Notes under the pieces: generated by a model
Told to the model about the DNA's origin: nothing
Databases searched by the model: none
What the model saw: only the letters and a program-made list of their open reading frames with translations
Origin: CAUPWF01 sp964369755
GTDB taxonomy: Bacteria > Bacillota > Clostridia > Lachnospirales > Lachnospiraceae
NCBI GenBank assembly: GCA_964369755.1
Contig: CAYJFY010000007.1
Coordinates: 15,685 to 79,684, forward strand
Reading direction: 5' to 3'
DNA length: 64,000 bases
Position numbers and translations under genes: made by a program
Shown: piece by piece, positions 34,485-44,445 of the stretch
Numbering within the stretch: position 1 is the stretch's first letter
Layout of the letters: each line of letters starts with the position of its first letter

Positions 34485-35660
34485 CTAGCACACTTCTTGC
34501 TCTAGCTTACAAGTGTTTTTCAACATATATTTTATTGTATCTCTATACGAAGCCTTCGGCTTATCTTCTAATAACTTTCTCAACCTTTTTTTGTCATTCT
34601 CTGTTAAGATTTTCCAAGACTCCCTGTGTTCCTCCAATGTACCCACATCCATTCTAAGTAATCCAAACGGTATCTTTGTTTTTCGCTTTAGGTGCTCGTA
34701 GATATAGAAGCCTCCTGCATCAATATCCCCAAAATGCAGATATTCTTTCTCTGGATTTTCTTCATGGATTTTCTGGATAAACTGGGCTTTTACCTTATTG
34801 TGAAATCCACCTAAGTAAATAGCAAAATCATCCTCTTCTGAGTATGTATGGAAACTCGTCAGATTCTCAATTGTAACAATGCGACTCCCCTCTACTTCGA
34901 TAGCCTTTAATCTCGCAACTGTATTGGTAGACAGTGCAATGTCACTGCCCAATTCTGAAAGGTTGATGATTTGAGTGTCAAAAATCAACTGCCCTTTCCC
35001 TTTTATCACCACATAGGTTGGAGTTTGAACAACACCACATTCCTCTAGTACATATTGTTTTTCTTCATAGTCACCATATTGAAACAATAAGCCTTCCACC
35101 TTTGTTCGCAAGGACTCTAACCTCTTTGAATCACTCAGAACGCGAATGGATACATCTCTGATATAAGATTCTTGCTGATTTTCTCTCAGATAATCACATA
35201 ATTTCAAGACATCTTGTAACTCCTTTATATCCCCTGTGAAATGCTCTACTTTTTTATTCTCCCCAATTCTATCCAATTGTGTTCTGGCATAATTTCCTAT
35301 TTCATCATCTCTCTCACTATATGGGTAGAGCAATTCCCTAAGTAAGGCTAGGCTTTCACTACGAGGTTTCACTTTTGCGTATGTATAGACACCCTCTAGC
35401 TCGTCTGTGACCAATGAAATCTGAACAATCACTTGACTCCTTTGTTTTGTGACCTGAATAAATCCAAGCCTTACCAAGTGTTCGACTGCTTCATTTACAC
35501 CTACAAAGATATCAAATTCCGCATCATTCGTGTAGTGTGGAAACAATTTTTCTATCATTATTGTAAAGCTTTGATTTACTTTGTTTTGCCCCGAGAAGGA
35601 TTTGCTAGACTCGTATTTATCTATTAAGGTCTTTAAAATCTTCTTTTCATACTTGTCCAT
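34485..35660 (-). CDS. jetD: Wadjet system protein JetD (TOPRIM-type nuclease subunit)
   Basis: 391 residues. The C-terminal half is the DUF2220 domain of JetD: GEENPEKEYLHFGDIDAGGFYIYEHLKRKTKIPF, where HFGDIDAGG is the acidic TOPRIM-like metal site and the preceding LTSFHTY and ENLTSF segments are conserved. The N-terminal part is a winged-helix-like arm. JetD cuts plasmid DNA once the SMC-like complex JetABC has extruded it. GTG at 35681 would add seven residues; the ATG at 35660 begins the usual MDKYEKKIL and is preferred. Nine to thirty bases separate it from jetC. Confidence 0.88.
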   Translation of the reverse strand: MDKYEKKILKTLIDKYESSKSFSGQNKVNQSFTIMIEKLFPHYTNDAEFDIFVGVNEAVEHLVRLGFIQVTKQRSQVIVQISLVTDELEGVYTYAKVKPRSESLALLRELLYPYSERDDEIGNYARTQLDRIGENKKVEHFTGDIKELQDVLKLCDYLRENQQESYIRDVSIRVLSDSKRLESLRTKVEGLLFQYGDYEEKQYVLEECGVVQTPTYVVIKGKGQLIFDTQIINLSELGSDIALSTNTVARLKAIEVEGSRIVTIENLTSFHTYSEEDDFAIYLGGFHNKVKAQFIQKIHEENPEKEYLHFGDIDAGGFYIYEHLKRKTKIPFGLLRMDVGTLEEHRESWKILTENDKKRLRKLLEDKPKASYRDTIKYMLKNTCKLEQEVC

Positions 35661-35690
35661 CTTAATAACCAGCCCTTTCACACTAATCTG

Positions 35691-38600
35691 TTACAAGTCG
35701 TATTCTTCTACAATGCTACTATCGCCCACTCGAATGGCTGTTAATATGGTGTTAACACGCTCGCCAATGATTTCAATTTTAGCAGGTGGTGTTGCCATAA
35801 GTACTTGTAATTCCAAGCTATTGAAGAACTCCACCATGGAATTAATCCGCTCATCGTCCATCTTATCAAACGCTTCGTCTAAAAGCATGATTCTAGTTGT
35901 ATTCCCGAATCGATATAGCTGGTAGAATGAAGCAGCAATTGCAACATAATAAGGCACTTGAGTCTCACTACCACTCTTCTCTCCATAGATTGCCGAGAAT
36001 TTCTGTACCTTGCCATTCCTCTTTCTGATTTCAATATCATAGTCAAGATAAGCTCGATAATCTGTGTACTCCTTGATAACTTTGTCACCTTTATCGTCTT
36101 TCGTAGTCAGCTTCGCAAATAAATCAGCCATCTCCTCTTTATATTCCGCTTCAAATGCTTGCGTCCACAAAGAGTAACCTTCTTGATTATTCTCAGAAGT
36201 AATCATGCGGTAGAGACTTTCTTTCTTCTTATCATATGTGATGATAAAATGATAGCTATCTTCTCCATAATAAATATCTTGCAATGCTTTATTCAAGTTT
36301 TTGAATTCATTTCTCGCATTCTCGATGTTATTTCTCATCTTTGCTAGGAAATCTTGCTTAAATATCTGTTCGCAGTCCTCCTTCGCCTTCTTCAATCGTT
36401 CTTCAAAGCGAACCAATTCTACTGCTTCAAGGTTTTTCTTGGCATCGATATAATCTCGCATCCCTTCTGTACCACGTAAAAAATCTTGCTCGTGCTTGTT
36501 GTTGAAGGTCTCTTGGAGACTATGTAGTCCATCTTTTCCATATAGTAACTGCTCCCTCTCATTGGAAAACTGGGACTTCTGTGGGCTGAAGTTATCCACG
36601 ATATTTTTTGGCGTTTTGCTCTTGCGATTCTGCTTGTATTTATCCTCAGCAAGCATCTTGCACTCATTGTTTTCATCTGCCTTCTCATGAAATCTAGATT
36701 CTAGCTCTTTTTGTTCCATGCGAAGAGAACCAATAACTTTTTCGCTCTCTTCTTTTTTGTTCTGAAGCCTATTCAGCTGATTGCTCAGCTTATTTTTCTC
36801 GTCTTCTTTTTCTCTATACAGTGCCTCATTTCTCTCAATCTGCATATTTAATTCTATCAAAGTAGGATCATTACTCGCTTCTTTTAGTCGTATTTTCTCC
36901 TCTTCTAATTGTACTCGTTGATTTTGAATCTGAAGTGGTGCATGCAAGTATGTCTGCATCAGTTTAGGATTAAATTCCCTGGAGACCTCAAGGATATTTG
37001 CTAACTTCTCCTTCTCTCTACGAAACTCTGCCCTTGCACTTACCTGCTTCTCGAATTCTTCCCTTGTATTGATTAATTGTACCTGGTAAGCATATTGACC
37101 GATGTATGGATTTCGATAGGTTTCTCTATCAAGATTGCGAACAACAAATCCCTGATAGAGCATACAGTCTGCTGTCATTGCGATCTTGTGTTTCTCCAAT
37201 TCATCGACGCTATCACAACGCACAACTCGTCCTAGCACATAGTTTGCATATGCCTTCGCATAGCGATTTTCACTCTTAACCACATAGGCAAGTGTCTGGT
37301 TGTTGACTGGCATATCTAGCTTGATTTTTCGTGTATTAACTATCCCCGCCGTATGAATCTCATTTTGATTCCTATGATATACGTGCAATGCAATCGGATA
37401 ATACTCTGGCTCCACAATCAGATTGAATTTCTGTGTGTTAAAATACCCTTCTACCGCATTCTTCCACTCTTCGTCTATAATTTCAAGCAGCTCAGCTACA
37501 ATATAAACCTTACTCTTGATTCCACGCTTGGAGAATTCTCTTTCTATAGCAGTCTTTAATTTCACTGTATTTTTCGGAAATTCTAACTTGCGTTTCTCTA
37601 ATTCTTGGAGACGAACTTGGAGTTTTGCTACGACCCCATCTAGCTCTTTTAACTGCATTCCCATCTGCATGTCTTTGTTTCTAACTACATCCAATTCCTC
37701 TTCCAGACGATTGGATATTTTCTTGAACTTTTCATTTTTCACTTCTAATGCCAATGGGGATTTCAACTCATCTAGTGCATCTCTTGTAGCAATCTGGATT
37801 TCTATTTCCTTAAACATACGCAGAAGAACTGTAATTCCCTGCACATCTCGTTCTAGCTTCTGAACAGCCTTTTCACTATCAAGAATCTTTTGATTCAATT
37901 CCTCGATGTTACGCTTGACTCCTTCTACCAATCGATTGGATTCATTGGAACTTGCTGCAACTTTCAATTCAATAATCTTTTCATTCAACTTACGCAATTC
38001 TTGTGTCAATTCAGATACTTGCTGTTGTCCACCCTCTATATACTGCTCATGGTTTTTAACCTTTTCTTGGTTACTCGCAATCTCTTCCTTAAAATACTCT
38101 ATATTGGCAATATTAATCAGAAACTCATTGACCAAGATATCCTTGTCTTTTTTCTGAATTTCATCATATTTCCCAACAATTTTCTGTAACATCTCTAGTT
38201 GATTGTTTGCACGCTCAATGACTTCTTCTAGATCACTGAGATTTTCAATATTGATACGAAGACTCTCCACATCAATCTGCTCATCTGTTAAGATGAATTT
38301 ATTAATGAAGTCCTTCACATTATCCATTGGTTTAAATGCCAATGACTTTGGAATGATATCAAAGAATCTATCTTCAAGATTCCCAAGTCTTCTCTTAAAT
38401 CGCTCCATTGCAGCATTCTTTTGCTCGATAAACTTTATCTTCTTCTCATTTGAGCGAAACTCAGAGTGAGTACTCGGCTTTCTTCCATTCAAAAAAGACA
38501 ATGCCTCTAATCGAACCTCTTCTACATACCACCTTGTCATCACCGCAGATTCTTCGTCTGTAGATGTCATATGTACACCAATCACAAAATAGCGCTTTGT

Positions 38601-38903
38601 CTTCTCCTCATAGAATTCCAGTGCAACATTGGAGATTACTGCATTCTTCCTCAGATAGGTCTGCCCCTCATTTCCAGTTTTGCAACGCACATAGCCTTTT
38701 AGACTTCGATTTCCTTTTTCATTGGCCGCAGTATTAAATTTTCTTGTATTCGTAGTCAGAACTAGCTGAATGGCATCCAATATCGTAGATTTTCCTGCTG
38801 TATTTTCTCCACTTACTAGAGTAGATCCATTAAAATTGATGGTCTCATTTTCAAAGAAATGCCAATTAATCAGTCTAACTCTCGTCAATAACTTCTTGTC
38901 CAT
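35691..38903 (-). CDS. jetC: Wadjet system protein JetC (SMC/MukB-like ATPase)
   Basis: 1070 residues with the SMC layout. N-terminal head: RLINWHFFENETINFNG and Walker A GENTAGKST near residue 35. Long coiled coils (residues about 230-470 and 630-880) flank a central hinge-like region. C-terminal head: signature YGEKSGSETQ and Walker B MLLDEAFDKMDDERI. It is the motor that loops and extrudes circular DNA. A start at 38975 is possible, but AGGAGGGGAGG stands before the ATG at 38903, which overlaps the end of jetB by 29 bp. Confidence 0.92.
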   Translation of the reverse strand: MDKKLLTRVRLINWHFFENETINFNGSTLVSGENTAGKSTILDAIQLVLTTNTRKFNTAANEKGNRSLKGYVRCKTGNEGQTYLRKNAVISNVALEFYEEKTKRYFVIGVHMTSTDEESAVMTRWYVEEVRLEALSFLNGRKPSTHSEFRSNEKKIKFIEQKNAAMERFKRRLGNLEDRFFDIIPKSLAFKPMDNVKDFINKFILTDEQIDVESLRINIENLSDLEEVIERANNQLEMLQKIVGKYDEIQKKDKDILVNEFLINIANIEYFKEEIASNQEKVKNHEQYIEGGQQQVSELTQELRKLNEKIIELKVAASSNESNRLVEGVKRNIEELNQKILDSEKAVQKLERDVQGITVLLRMFKEIEIQIATRDALDELKSPLALEVKNEKFKKISNRLEEELDVVRNKDMQMGMQLKELDGVVAKLQVRLQELEKRKLEFPKNTVKLKTAIEREFSKRGIKSKVYIVAELLEIIDEEWKNAVEGYFNTQKFNLIVEPEYYPIALHVYHRNQNEIHTAGIVNTRKIKLDMPVNNQTLAYVVKSENRYAKAYANYVLGRVVRCDSVDELEKHKIAMTADCMLYQGFVVRNLDRETYRNPYIGQYAYQVQLINTREEFEKQVSARAEFRREKEKLANILEVSREFNPKLMQTYLHAPLQIQNQRVQLEEEKIRLKEASNDPTLIELNMQIERNEALYREKEDEKNKLSNQLNRLQNKKEESEKVIGSLRMEQKELESRFHEKADENNECKMLAEDKYKQNRKSKTPKNIVDNFSPQKSQFSNEREQLLYGKDGLHSLQETFNNKHEQDFLRGTEGMRDYIDAKKNLEAVELVRFEERLKKAKEDCEQIFKQDFLAKMRNNIENARNEFKNLNKALQDIYYGEDSYHFIITYDKKKESLYRMITSENNQEGYSLWTQAFEAEYKEEMADLFAKLTTKDDKGDKVIKEYTDYRAYLDYDIEIRKRNGKVQKFSAIYGEKSGSETQVPYYVAIAASFYQLYRFGNTTRIMLLDEAFDKMDDERINSMVEFFNSLELQVLMATPPAKIEIIGERVNTILTAIRVGDSSIVEEYDL

Positions 38904-39507
38904 CTGACACTTCCTCCCCTCCTGCATACTCCGATAATCGCATCTCAATACTCTCATAATATCGATTGATATCATCGATTGGAAGCGCCAATATAATTGA
39001 CGGATATATGATAATTCTTGTGTCTGCTTGTGTCACATCCGTCTCAATATTCTTCACAAGATTATAGCGTCGGAACAAACTGATGATACTTCGCTCCATC
39101 GCCTTATCTAAGTTAGGTTTCGCCTTTACCTTCAACATGGCGTATTTTTCTCGTACTTCTTCCATCAATACTGTAACTTCTTCCGAATAAGTACCAAGTT
39201 CTTTTCTCTTCTCTACGTACAGTAGTCGAAAAATCAAAAGCACGATGCTTTCATATTTGGTCAACTGTAGACGACCTTGACCAAATAGGTTCGTAAGTCC
39301 AATGACCCCTTGGTCTTCATTGATCTGAAGTTGATATCCTAGCAAGTCAAAATACGGCTCAAACAATTCCCGATTCTGTAAGATGAATACATAATCCGCC
39401 TTCGTATCTTCTCTCCTCTTGATTAAAAAGCATTGATTCAAAAGTTTATTGGCTGCAGTTCTGAATTTGTCCTTCTGCACTGTTGATTCCTTAAATATCT
39501 CAAACAT
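38875..39507 (-). CDS. jetB: Wadjet system protein JetB (DUF4194, kleisin-associated)
   Basis: 210 residues of the DUF4194 (MukE-like) family: RTAANKLLNQCFLIKR near the N terminus, YFDLLGYQLQINEDQGVIGL, LTKYESIVLLIFRLLYVEKR, and a C-terminal YPSIILALPIDDINRYYESI. JetB bridges JetA (kleisin-like) and JetC. RBS AGAGGGA. Overlaps jetC by 29 bp, so the two are coupled. Confidence 0.9.
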   Translation of the reverse strand: MFEIFKESTVQKDKFRTAANKLLNQCFLIKRREDTKADYVFILQNRELFEPYFDLLGYQLQINEDQGVIGLTNLFGQGRLQLTKYESIVLLIFRLLYVEKRKELGTYSEEVTVLMEEVREKYAMLKVKAKPNLDKAMERSIISLFRRYNLVKNIETDVTQADTRIIIYPSIILALPIDDINRYYESIEMRLSEYAGGEEVSDGQEVIDES

Positions 39508-39525
39508 TGTTTTCCCTCTATTATC

Positions 39526-40935
39526 CTAGATTGATTTGATAATCTCAAAATCTGGTATCTCATATTCTTGTATTTTAATTCTCTCCCTACTCCTCTTCAC
39601 ATAGTAGCAGTTTGATTTATTATTTCCATAAACACTAATATAAATCAACCGAATGAGTTCCCTCTTTGATTCCACCTTAATGCTAGAAGCCTTCATGCTG
39701 TCTCGCCCACCTAGCAACTCTCGAACATATCCATCGATATTTTTTCTGGTGAAACGATTTCGATTCTTGCTACGAAGTGCCTCTTTATACAGAGCACGCT
39801 CTTCTGCACTCATCACATCATCATCGCCCACATCATCAATGGCACCCATCTCCTTTTGAATCGGAATGGTCCGCAACGATTCCTGTTCCAAGTACCGCTG
39901 TGGAAATATCTGAATCATTCCCAATAAATCATCCTCGGTTTCCCCATAAATATTTACATTCTTGTCCTGATTCATCTGCTCCACACACTGATTCAAAATG
40001 GATAACAACTTTCCTTCCACATTGTTGCCTGATGATAGCAAAAACTTCGCCCTCATAACTGCTGCTCGAATGCATTTCGCGTGCTTTTTATCGATTTCCT
40101 CAATGATATCATCCAATCGATAGAACGAAGACTTAATATGCAAAATCAAGTCTACCACCTCATCTAAGGCAATGTCTTCATCTACTACACCCTCAATCTC
40201 CATATAACCTTTCTTCACCAATTCCATCGTTGTACTAGATCCTAGCATCTCTTCCAATTTCTCTACAATTTCACTACGAAAATAATAGATGTTTTCACTC
40301 GTTTTCATTCGAAGATAAGCCTTTGATCCTATATTTTGGTGATAAAGCAAGAGATGCTCTAACACCTCGTCTGCAGCCATCTCATTGGTCTGTTTCTCCA
40401 TATGTCTCTTGATACTTGCACTTAATTTTTTCAGTTCTGACAATAGTCGTTCTGTATTCTCCTTCACTCCTTTTAGAATCAACTCATATGGCTTCACATA
40501 TAATTCTCGATTGCAGAGAGCCGAATAAATCTGTGAAATAATCCCTTGATACTCTGTCTCCTCATCACGAATCACCTTATCAAAACTCTCAATCAGGGGA
40601 ATTGCATACTCATTTAGAATCAGATTAATCTGATGATTCTCTACCGTTTCATATTCAATCCAACCACATTTTTTCAGATTGCGAACAATAACATTCGCCT
40701 TCTCCCTTGCACTTTTGGCAGTCTCTTCCTCTTCTTCAAAAAACATCTCTCCACTGTCCTCGTCGAAATACTCCTCTAGCACATTGATTACAATCTCTCG
40801 ATTGATTCCATAGGATATCTCGGGTTTAAATGTGTGAAACATCAGTTGGATACATTGGGCATATTCTTTTTTATACTTTCCTACCAATGGTTTAAAGAAC
40901 TCTTCTGGTAGGTATTGAAATATATTTTTTATCAT
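39526..40935 (-). CDS. jetA: Wadjet system protein JetA (kleisin-like, DUF5716 type)
   Basis: About 469 residues. IKNIFQYLPEEFFKPLVGKYKKEYAQCIQLM is the conserved N terminus of the Wadjet JetA family that I associate with DUF5716, followed by a long helical middle (residues 90-330) and a basic C-terminal domain (YVKRSRERIKIQEYEIPDFEI). It should form the kleisin that closes the JetC ring. The reading frame is open to a TTG at 40953 but GGAGG at 40954-40958 suits the GTG at 40941 or ATG at 40935. The DUF5716-type JetA argues for a type II-like rather than the DUF3375-type I system. Confidence 0.85.
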   Translation of the reverse strand: MIKNIFQYLPEEFFKPLVGKYKKEYAQCIQLMFHTFKPEISYGINREIVINVLEEYFDEDSGEMFFEEEEETAKSAREKANVIVRNLKKCGWIEYETVENHQINLILNEYAIPLIESFDKVIRDEETEYQGIISQIYSALCNRELYVKPYELILKGVKENTERLLSELKKLSASIKRHMEKQTNEMAADEVLEHLLLYHQNIGSKAYLRMKTSENIYYFRSEIVEKLEEMLGSSTTMELVKKGYMEIEGVVDEDIALDEVVDLILHIKSSFYRLDDIIEEIDKKHAKCIRAAVMRAKFLLSSGNNVEGKLLSILNQCVEQMNQDKNVNIYGETEDDLLGMIQIFPQRYLEQESLRTIPIQKEMGAIDDVGDDDVMSAEERALYKEALRSKNRNRFTRKNIDGYVRELLGGRDSMKASSIKVESKRELIRLIYISVYGNNKSNCYYVKRSRERIKIQEYEIPDFEIIKSI

Positions 40936-40942
40936 TTTCACG

Positions 40943-41422
40943 CTAATAACCAACCTCCACTAAATCTGCATATATCCCATCTATCAATCCAATCAAATCC
41001 TCAGGATTCAGCAATACCTGCGCACCTCTGACCCCTGCACTGATTGCAATCTTATCGTGTAACATTGCAGTCTCATCTATGTAAGTCGGGAACTTCTTCT
41101 TCATTCCAATCGATGTGCATCCACCTCTGATGTACCCTGTAATAGAAAGTAGATCCTTCATCGCAATCATCTCCACCTTCTTGTCCTTCGATATCTTTGC
41201 CACCTTCTTGAGATCTAGCCCCTCTGCTACTGGAATACAACACACCAAATACCCATTTTTATCGCCCTTTAAAACAAGGGTTTTGAAGACGGTATCTGGA
41301 TCTTGCCCCAGAGTTTCTGCCACATGAACTCCTGATAAATCTGATTCGTCCACCTCGTACTCTAGCACTTCATATGTAATATGTTCCGTATCCAATATTC
41401 TCATTGCATTTGTTTTCTTCAT
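40943..41422 (-). CDS. ybaK: YbaK/EbsC-family aminoacyl-tRNA deacylase
   Basis: 159 residues with the YbaK fold. VFKTLVLKGDKNGYLVCCIPVAEGLDLKKVAK holds the catalytic Lys, and GGCTSIGMKKKFPTYIDETA is the substrate loop. Family members hydrolyse misacylated Cys-tRNA-Pro. GAGGTG stands before the ATG at 41422. Its stop lies within the 5' end of the jetA frame, so jetA translation is coupled to it; the gene is therefore the first cistron of the Wadjet transcript. Confidence 0.92.
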   Translation of the reverse strand: MKKTNAMRILDTEHITYEVLEYEVDESDLSGVHVAETLGQDPDTVFKTLVLKGDKNGYLVCCIPVAEGLDLKKVAKISKDKKVEMIAMKDLLSITGYIRGGCTSIGMKKKFPTYIDETAMLHDKIAISAGVRGAQVLLNPEDLIGLIDGIYADLVEVGY

Positions 41423-41451
41423 AATTGTCACACCTCATCAATATCTCTCAA

Positions 41452-42495
41452 CTATTTTCCACTGAATTTATCTACAATTTTATTTGGCCACACAACAAAC
41501 ATATCCAGATATTTTATCCCTAATAAAAACATTAATAAAATGGATGCTACTATGACCCCAAATACTCCTGTCACCTCATGGAGTGGCTGAAGTGTTTTCT
41601 CCACATAAAACGTCCTACAGATGATCGAATGTAATAGAAATATCTGTAATGTTCGCTCTCCCAAATAGGTAATCCTAATCTGCTGACGTGGCACCAAGTA
41701 GATGAAGGCAGCCGCTAGGATTGTGCTCCCTAGATACCAGATTCCCCGATATATCATTCCTTGTATTTCTCCAAACCCTTGCAGAGAATAACTGTCCTGT
41801 CCTTGATATAACTCATTCACCATGGTATTCGGTATAGAAACTGCTACCAATACTCCACAAAGTACAACTAGACACCCTATCAACTTCTTCCAATGCCCCT
41901 CGATTGGTTTTGCAATACCTAAGAACACATCCCTTGGAAAATAAATTCCAAAGAGAAAAAATGGAAAGAATACAACTGCCCTCGCCAATGCATAATCCTT
42001 ACCAATGTTGTCAAAGAGCCCGACTAATACACCTAATATAATCGCTGTGAGGATTACCATTTTTTTATTTCGATTTCTCAACACATAACAGAGAGGAATC
42101 CACATGATTAGCACCAAGAGATACCACAGACCGATTCTAGGTCTAAATAAGGAGAATGGTGCCGACACGCTATGTGTTACATATCTTTGAAACAAGTCAA
42201 AGCATATCTGATAAACGATGTACAACAGAACAAATGTAGCTAATTTAGCCAGCATTTTCTTACCGCTTTTCATGCTACTCGCACTCAAATATCCTGTAAT
42301 AAATATAAAGGCTGGCATGTGAAAGCTATAAAAGAAAGAGTAGATATCTGCCGCAATGGGGTCAATGCTCTTCACACAACTTACCATATGTCCTATCACA
42401 ACTGTAATAATCAAAAAAGCCTTGATGTTATTGATATAGTATAAATTACCCTTCTCATCACTGAACTTTCGATTCCTTTTCATCACTTCCATCAT
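41452..42495 (-). CDS. Acyltransferase family 3 membrane protein
   Basis: 347 residues with ten or so membrane segments. NIKAFLIITVVIGHMV near the N terminus has the catalytic His of acyltransferase-3 enzymes, and FFYSFHMPAFIFITGYLSASS follows the family pattern. These enzymes O-acylate sugars or cell-wall and surface polymers; the target is unknown. It overlaps the upstream MGMT-like gene by 4 bp (ATGA), so both are translated together. Confidence 0.88.
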   Translation of the reverse strand: MMEVMKRNRKFSDEKGNLYYINNIKAFLIITVVIGHMVSCVKSIDPIAADIYSFFYSFHMPAFIFITGYLSASSMKSGKKMLAKLATFVLLYIVYQICFDLFQRYVTHSVSAPFSLFRPRIGLWYLLVLIMWIPLCYVLRNRNKKMVILTAIILGVLVGLFDNIGKDYALARAVVFFPFFLFGIYFPRDVFLGIAKPIEGHWKKLIGCLVVLCGVLVAVSIPNTMVNELYQGQDSYSLQGFGEIQGMIYRGIWYLGSTILAAAFIYLVPRQQIRITYLGERTLQIFLLHSIICRTFYVEKTLQPLHEVTGVFGVIVASILLMFLLGIKYLDMFVVWPNKIVDKFSGK

Positions 42496-42848
42496 ATCTT
42501 CATTTCCTCAAATAACGCTCGAAGCTCTAGGGCCTCTTCCATGGTATTCTTCCAACCGTATTGCTTGAGATTCACCCGATTTTCTTCTATATCCACATGA
42601 ACACCTTCGTTTTCAAGAAACTTTCGTTGCAATCCTACCATTTCAAAAGCAGCTGCTCCGCTGAGCACTCCCTTATGATTCACAATACGAAAAGCAGGCA
42701 CATCCCCTGCCCTCCCACTTCGTAGTGCATATCCTACTTGCCTTGAATTCTTAGGAAATCCACATAGCAATGCAATTTGTCCGTATGTCGCTACCTTGCC
42801 ATATGGAATTCGTCCACTAACAAGTGCCACTCTTTTATAAAAATCCAT
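42492..42848 (-). CDS. MGMT-family alkyltransferase-like protein lacking the active-site Cys
   Basis: 118 residues covering only the C-terminal DNA-binding domain of methylguanine methyltransferases. IPYGKVATYGQIALLCGFPKNSRQVGYALR is the helix-turn-helix and Arg-finger region. The active-site PCHR is replaced by PAFRI, so the alkyl-acceptor Cys is missing. It should bind alkylated bases without repairing them, as alkyltransferase-like proteins do. GGAG stands five bases before the ATG at 42848; a frame opens at 42875. Confidence 0.87.
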   Translation of the reverse strand: MDFYKRVALVSGRIPYGKVATYGQIALLCGFPKNSRQVGYALRSGRAGDVPAFRIVNHKGVLSGAAAFEMVGLQRKFLENEGVHVDIEENRVNLKQYGWKNTMEEALELRALFEEMKI

Positions 42849-42864
42849 CATTGCTCCTCTGAAT

Positions 42865-44247
42865 TCAATTCTCAAAATACTGATCCAACTCTACCTTCAA
42901 CTTCTTCCACAATATAAATGTAATGATAGCAGTTCCCAAATCTGCCACTGGTTGTGCGTAGAAAATTCCATCTAGACCCATAAAATATCCTAATAACAAA
43001 AGGGCTGGAATATAAATATATCCCTGTCTTGCAAGGGCGATAATTCCACCACCTCTGCCTTTTCCGGTCGCTTGGAATGTAAACATAATCAAATAGATAA
43101 ACACAAGGCATACCATGAAAATATTTGTAGTTCTTAGCAAATAAGCTCCCACCTCAATGATCTCAGGCGTACTGGTAAATGCCATAATTGCTTGAGTTGC
43201 AAATATCTGTATTATCACTGTTGAAATCAACGAGATAATAGCCAACGCCTTTGCAATATAATAAAAACTTTCATAAAATCTGTTTTTATTTTTTGCCCCA
43301 TATGCCACGGAGGCAATTGGTTGATATCCTTGCAGGTATCCAAAGATGACAAATAAACACATCATAGATATTTTCAAAACAATTCCATACGCAGACTGCA
43401 TATTCTCTGCTGCCGTCTCTGTAGTGGCAAATGTAACTGCTGCAATATTGGTCACAGAGACTGCAATTGTACTCAAAAACTGGGACACTCCGATTGGCAA
43501 ACCAGAAGTCAATACATCTGAATATATCTTCTTCGACATCTTTAAATACTTAGCCTTTACACTTACTCGCATTTTTCCTCTGAAAAAATAAAATGCAATA
43601 AATGAAAAACTAATTGCTTGAGCCAATGTCGTCGCCATCGAAGCTCCTTCTAATCCCATATTCAAGCCGTATCCATTTAAGTCAAACATAAAAATAGGAT
43701 CAAGAATTACATTCGATATAGCACCAATCATTAGAGCCTTCATAGAAAGCACTGCTTTTGCTTCTGCTCTAGCGATATTGTTGAAGGATTGATTAGGGAT
43801 TGAGAAAATCGCACCAATATACATCCAAATTCCATACTCAACTGCATATGACATTACTGCATCTGTCGTCCCAAACAATCGGAAAATAGGCTCGATAAAT
43901 ATAAGTCCCATTAGCATAAATAGGATACCACCAACCAAGGCTGTAGCGATGATTGTCGTCGCAGTACGATGCGCCTCATCTTCTCTTTCTGCTCCAAATG
44001 CGCGACCAATCACAACTGCCGCTCCTCCTCCAAGCACTTGTCCTAGTGCTGACATCAAAGCCATAATCGGAAATGCCACGGCAACTGCGGCCAAAGCATA
44101 GTCATCCTTCAACATTCCTATAAACAATGTATCCACTAGGTTATATACCGCCATAACAAGCATCGCCGCAATAGCTGGTATGCCAATCTTCATAATTGCC
44201 TGACGAACTGGCATTTCATTCAATAAATCATTACTATTACTCTTCAT
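42865..44247 (-). CDS. MATE-family efflux transporter
   Basis: 460 residues with about twelve membrane helices in two halves. NEMPVRQAIMKIGIPAIAAMLVMAVYNLVDTLFIGML is the usual N terminus of clostridial MATE pumps, and the second half starts DVLTSGLPIGVSQFLSTIA. They extrude cationic drugs or metabolites in exchange for Na+ or H+. The specific substrate is unknown. Its stop lies 16 bp upstream of the MGMT-like start, in the same transcript. Confidence 0.92.
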   Translation of the reverse strand: MKSNSNDLLNEMPVRQAIMKIGIPAIAAMLVMAVYNLVDTLFIGMLKDDYALAAVAVAFPIMALMSALGQVLGGGAAVVIGRAFGAEREDEAHRTATTIIATALVGGILFMLMGLIFIEPIFRLFGTTDAVMSYAVEYGIWMYIGAIFSIPNQSFNNIARAEAKAVLSMKALMIGAISNVILDPIFMFDLNGYGLNMGLEGASMATTLAQAISFSFIAFYFFRGKMRVSVKAKYLKMSKKIYSDVLTSGLPIGVSQFLSTIAVSVTNIAAVTFATTETAAENMQSAYGIVLKISMMCLFVIFGYLQGYQPIASVAYGAKNKNRFYESFYYIAKALAIISLISTVIIQIFATQAIMAFTSTPEIIEVGAYLLRTTNIFMVCLVFIYLIMFTFQATGKGRGGGIIALARQGYIYIPALLLLGYFMGLDGIFYAQPVADLGTAIITFILWKKLKVELDQYFEN

Positions 44248-44393
44248 TTATTATACTCTCTTCTCTATCATATTGCCTCGCTCCTTTATCATTCTATCAC
44301 ATCTAGAATAATAATCACATCAAATTTCTAATACAACGAATATTTTCGAATTTTTAATAATTATTTTTAGATTTACTTCCAACCATCCGATTG

Positions 44394-44399
44394 CTATAA
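44394..44399 (+). promoter_or_regulatory. Possible tag promoter (-10 element)
   Basis: TATAAT lies 47 bp before the start codon, with a weak TTTACT (4/6) 17 bp upstream. No regulator site is visible. Confidence 0.5.
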
Positions 44400-44445
44400 T
44401 CAATTGTAATACTATAAACTATTTATTTAGAGAAGGGGTTTTAAT

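Noticed and set aside
33595..41422. Prophage or integrative element carrying Wadjet
   Set aside because: No integrase, terminase, portal, att-like repeats or tRNA junction are visible at either end.
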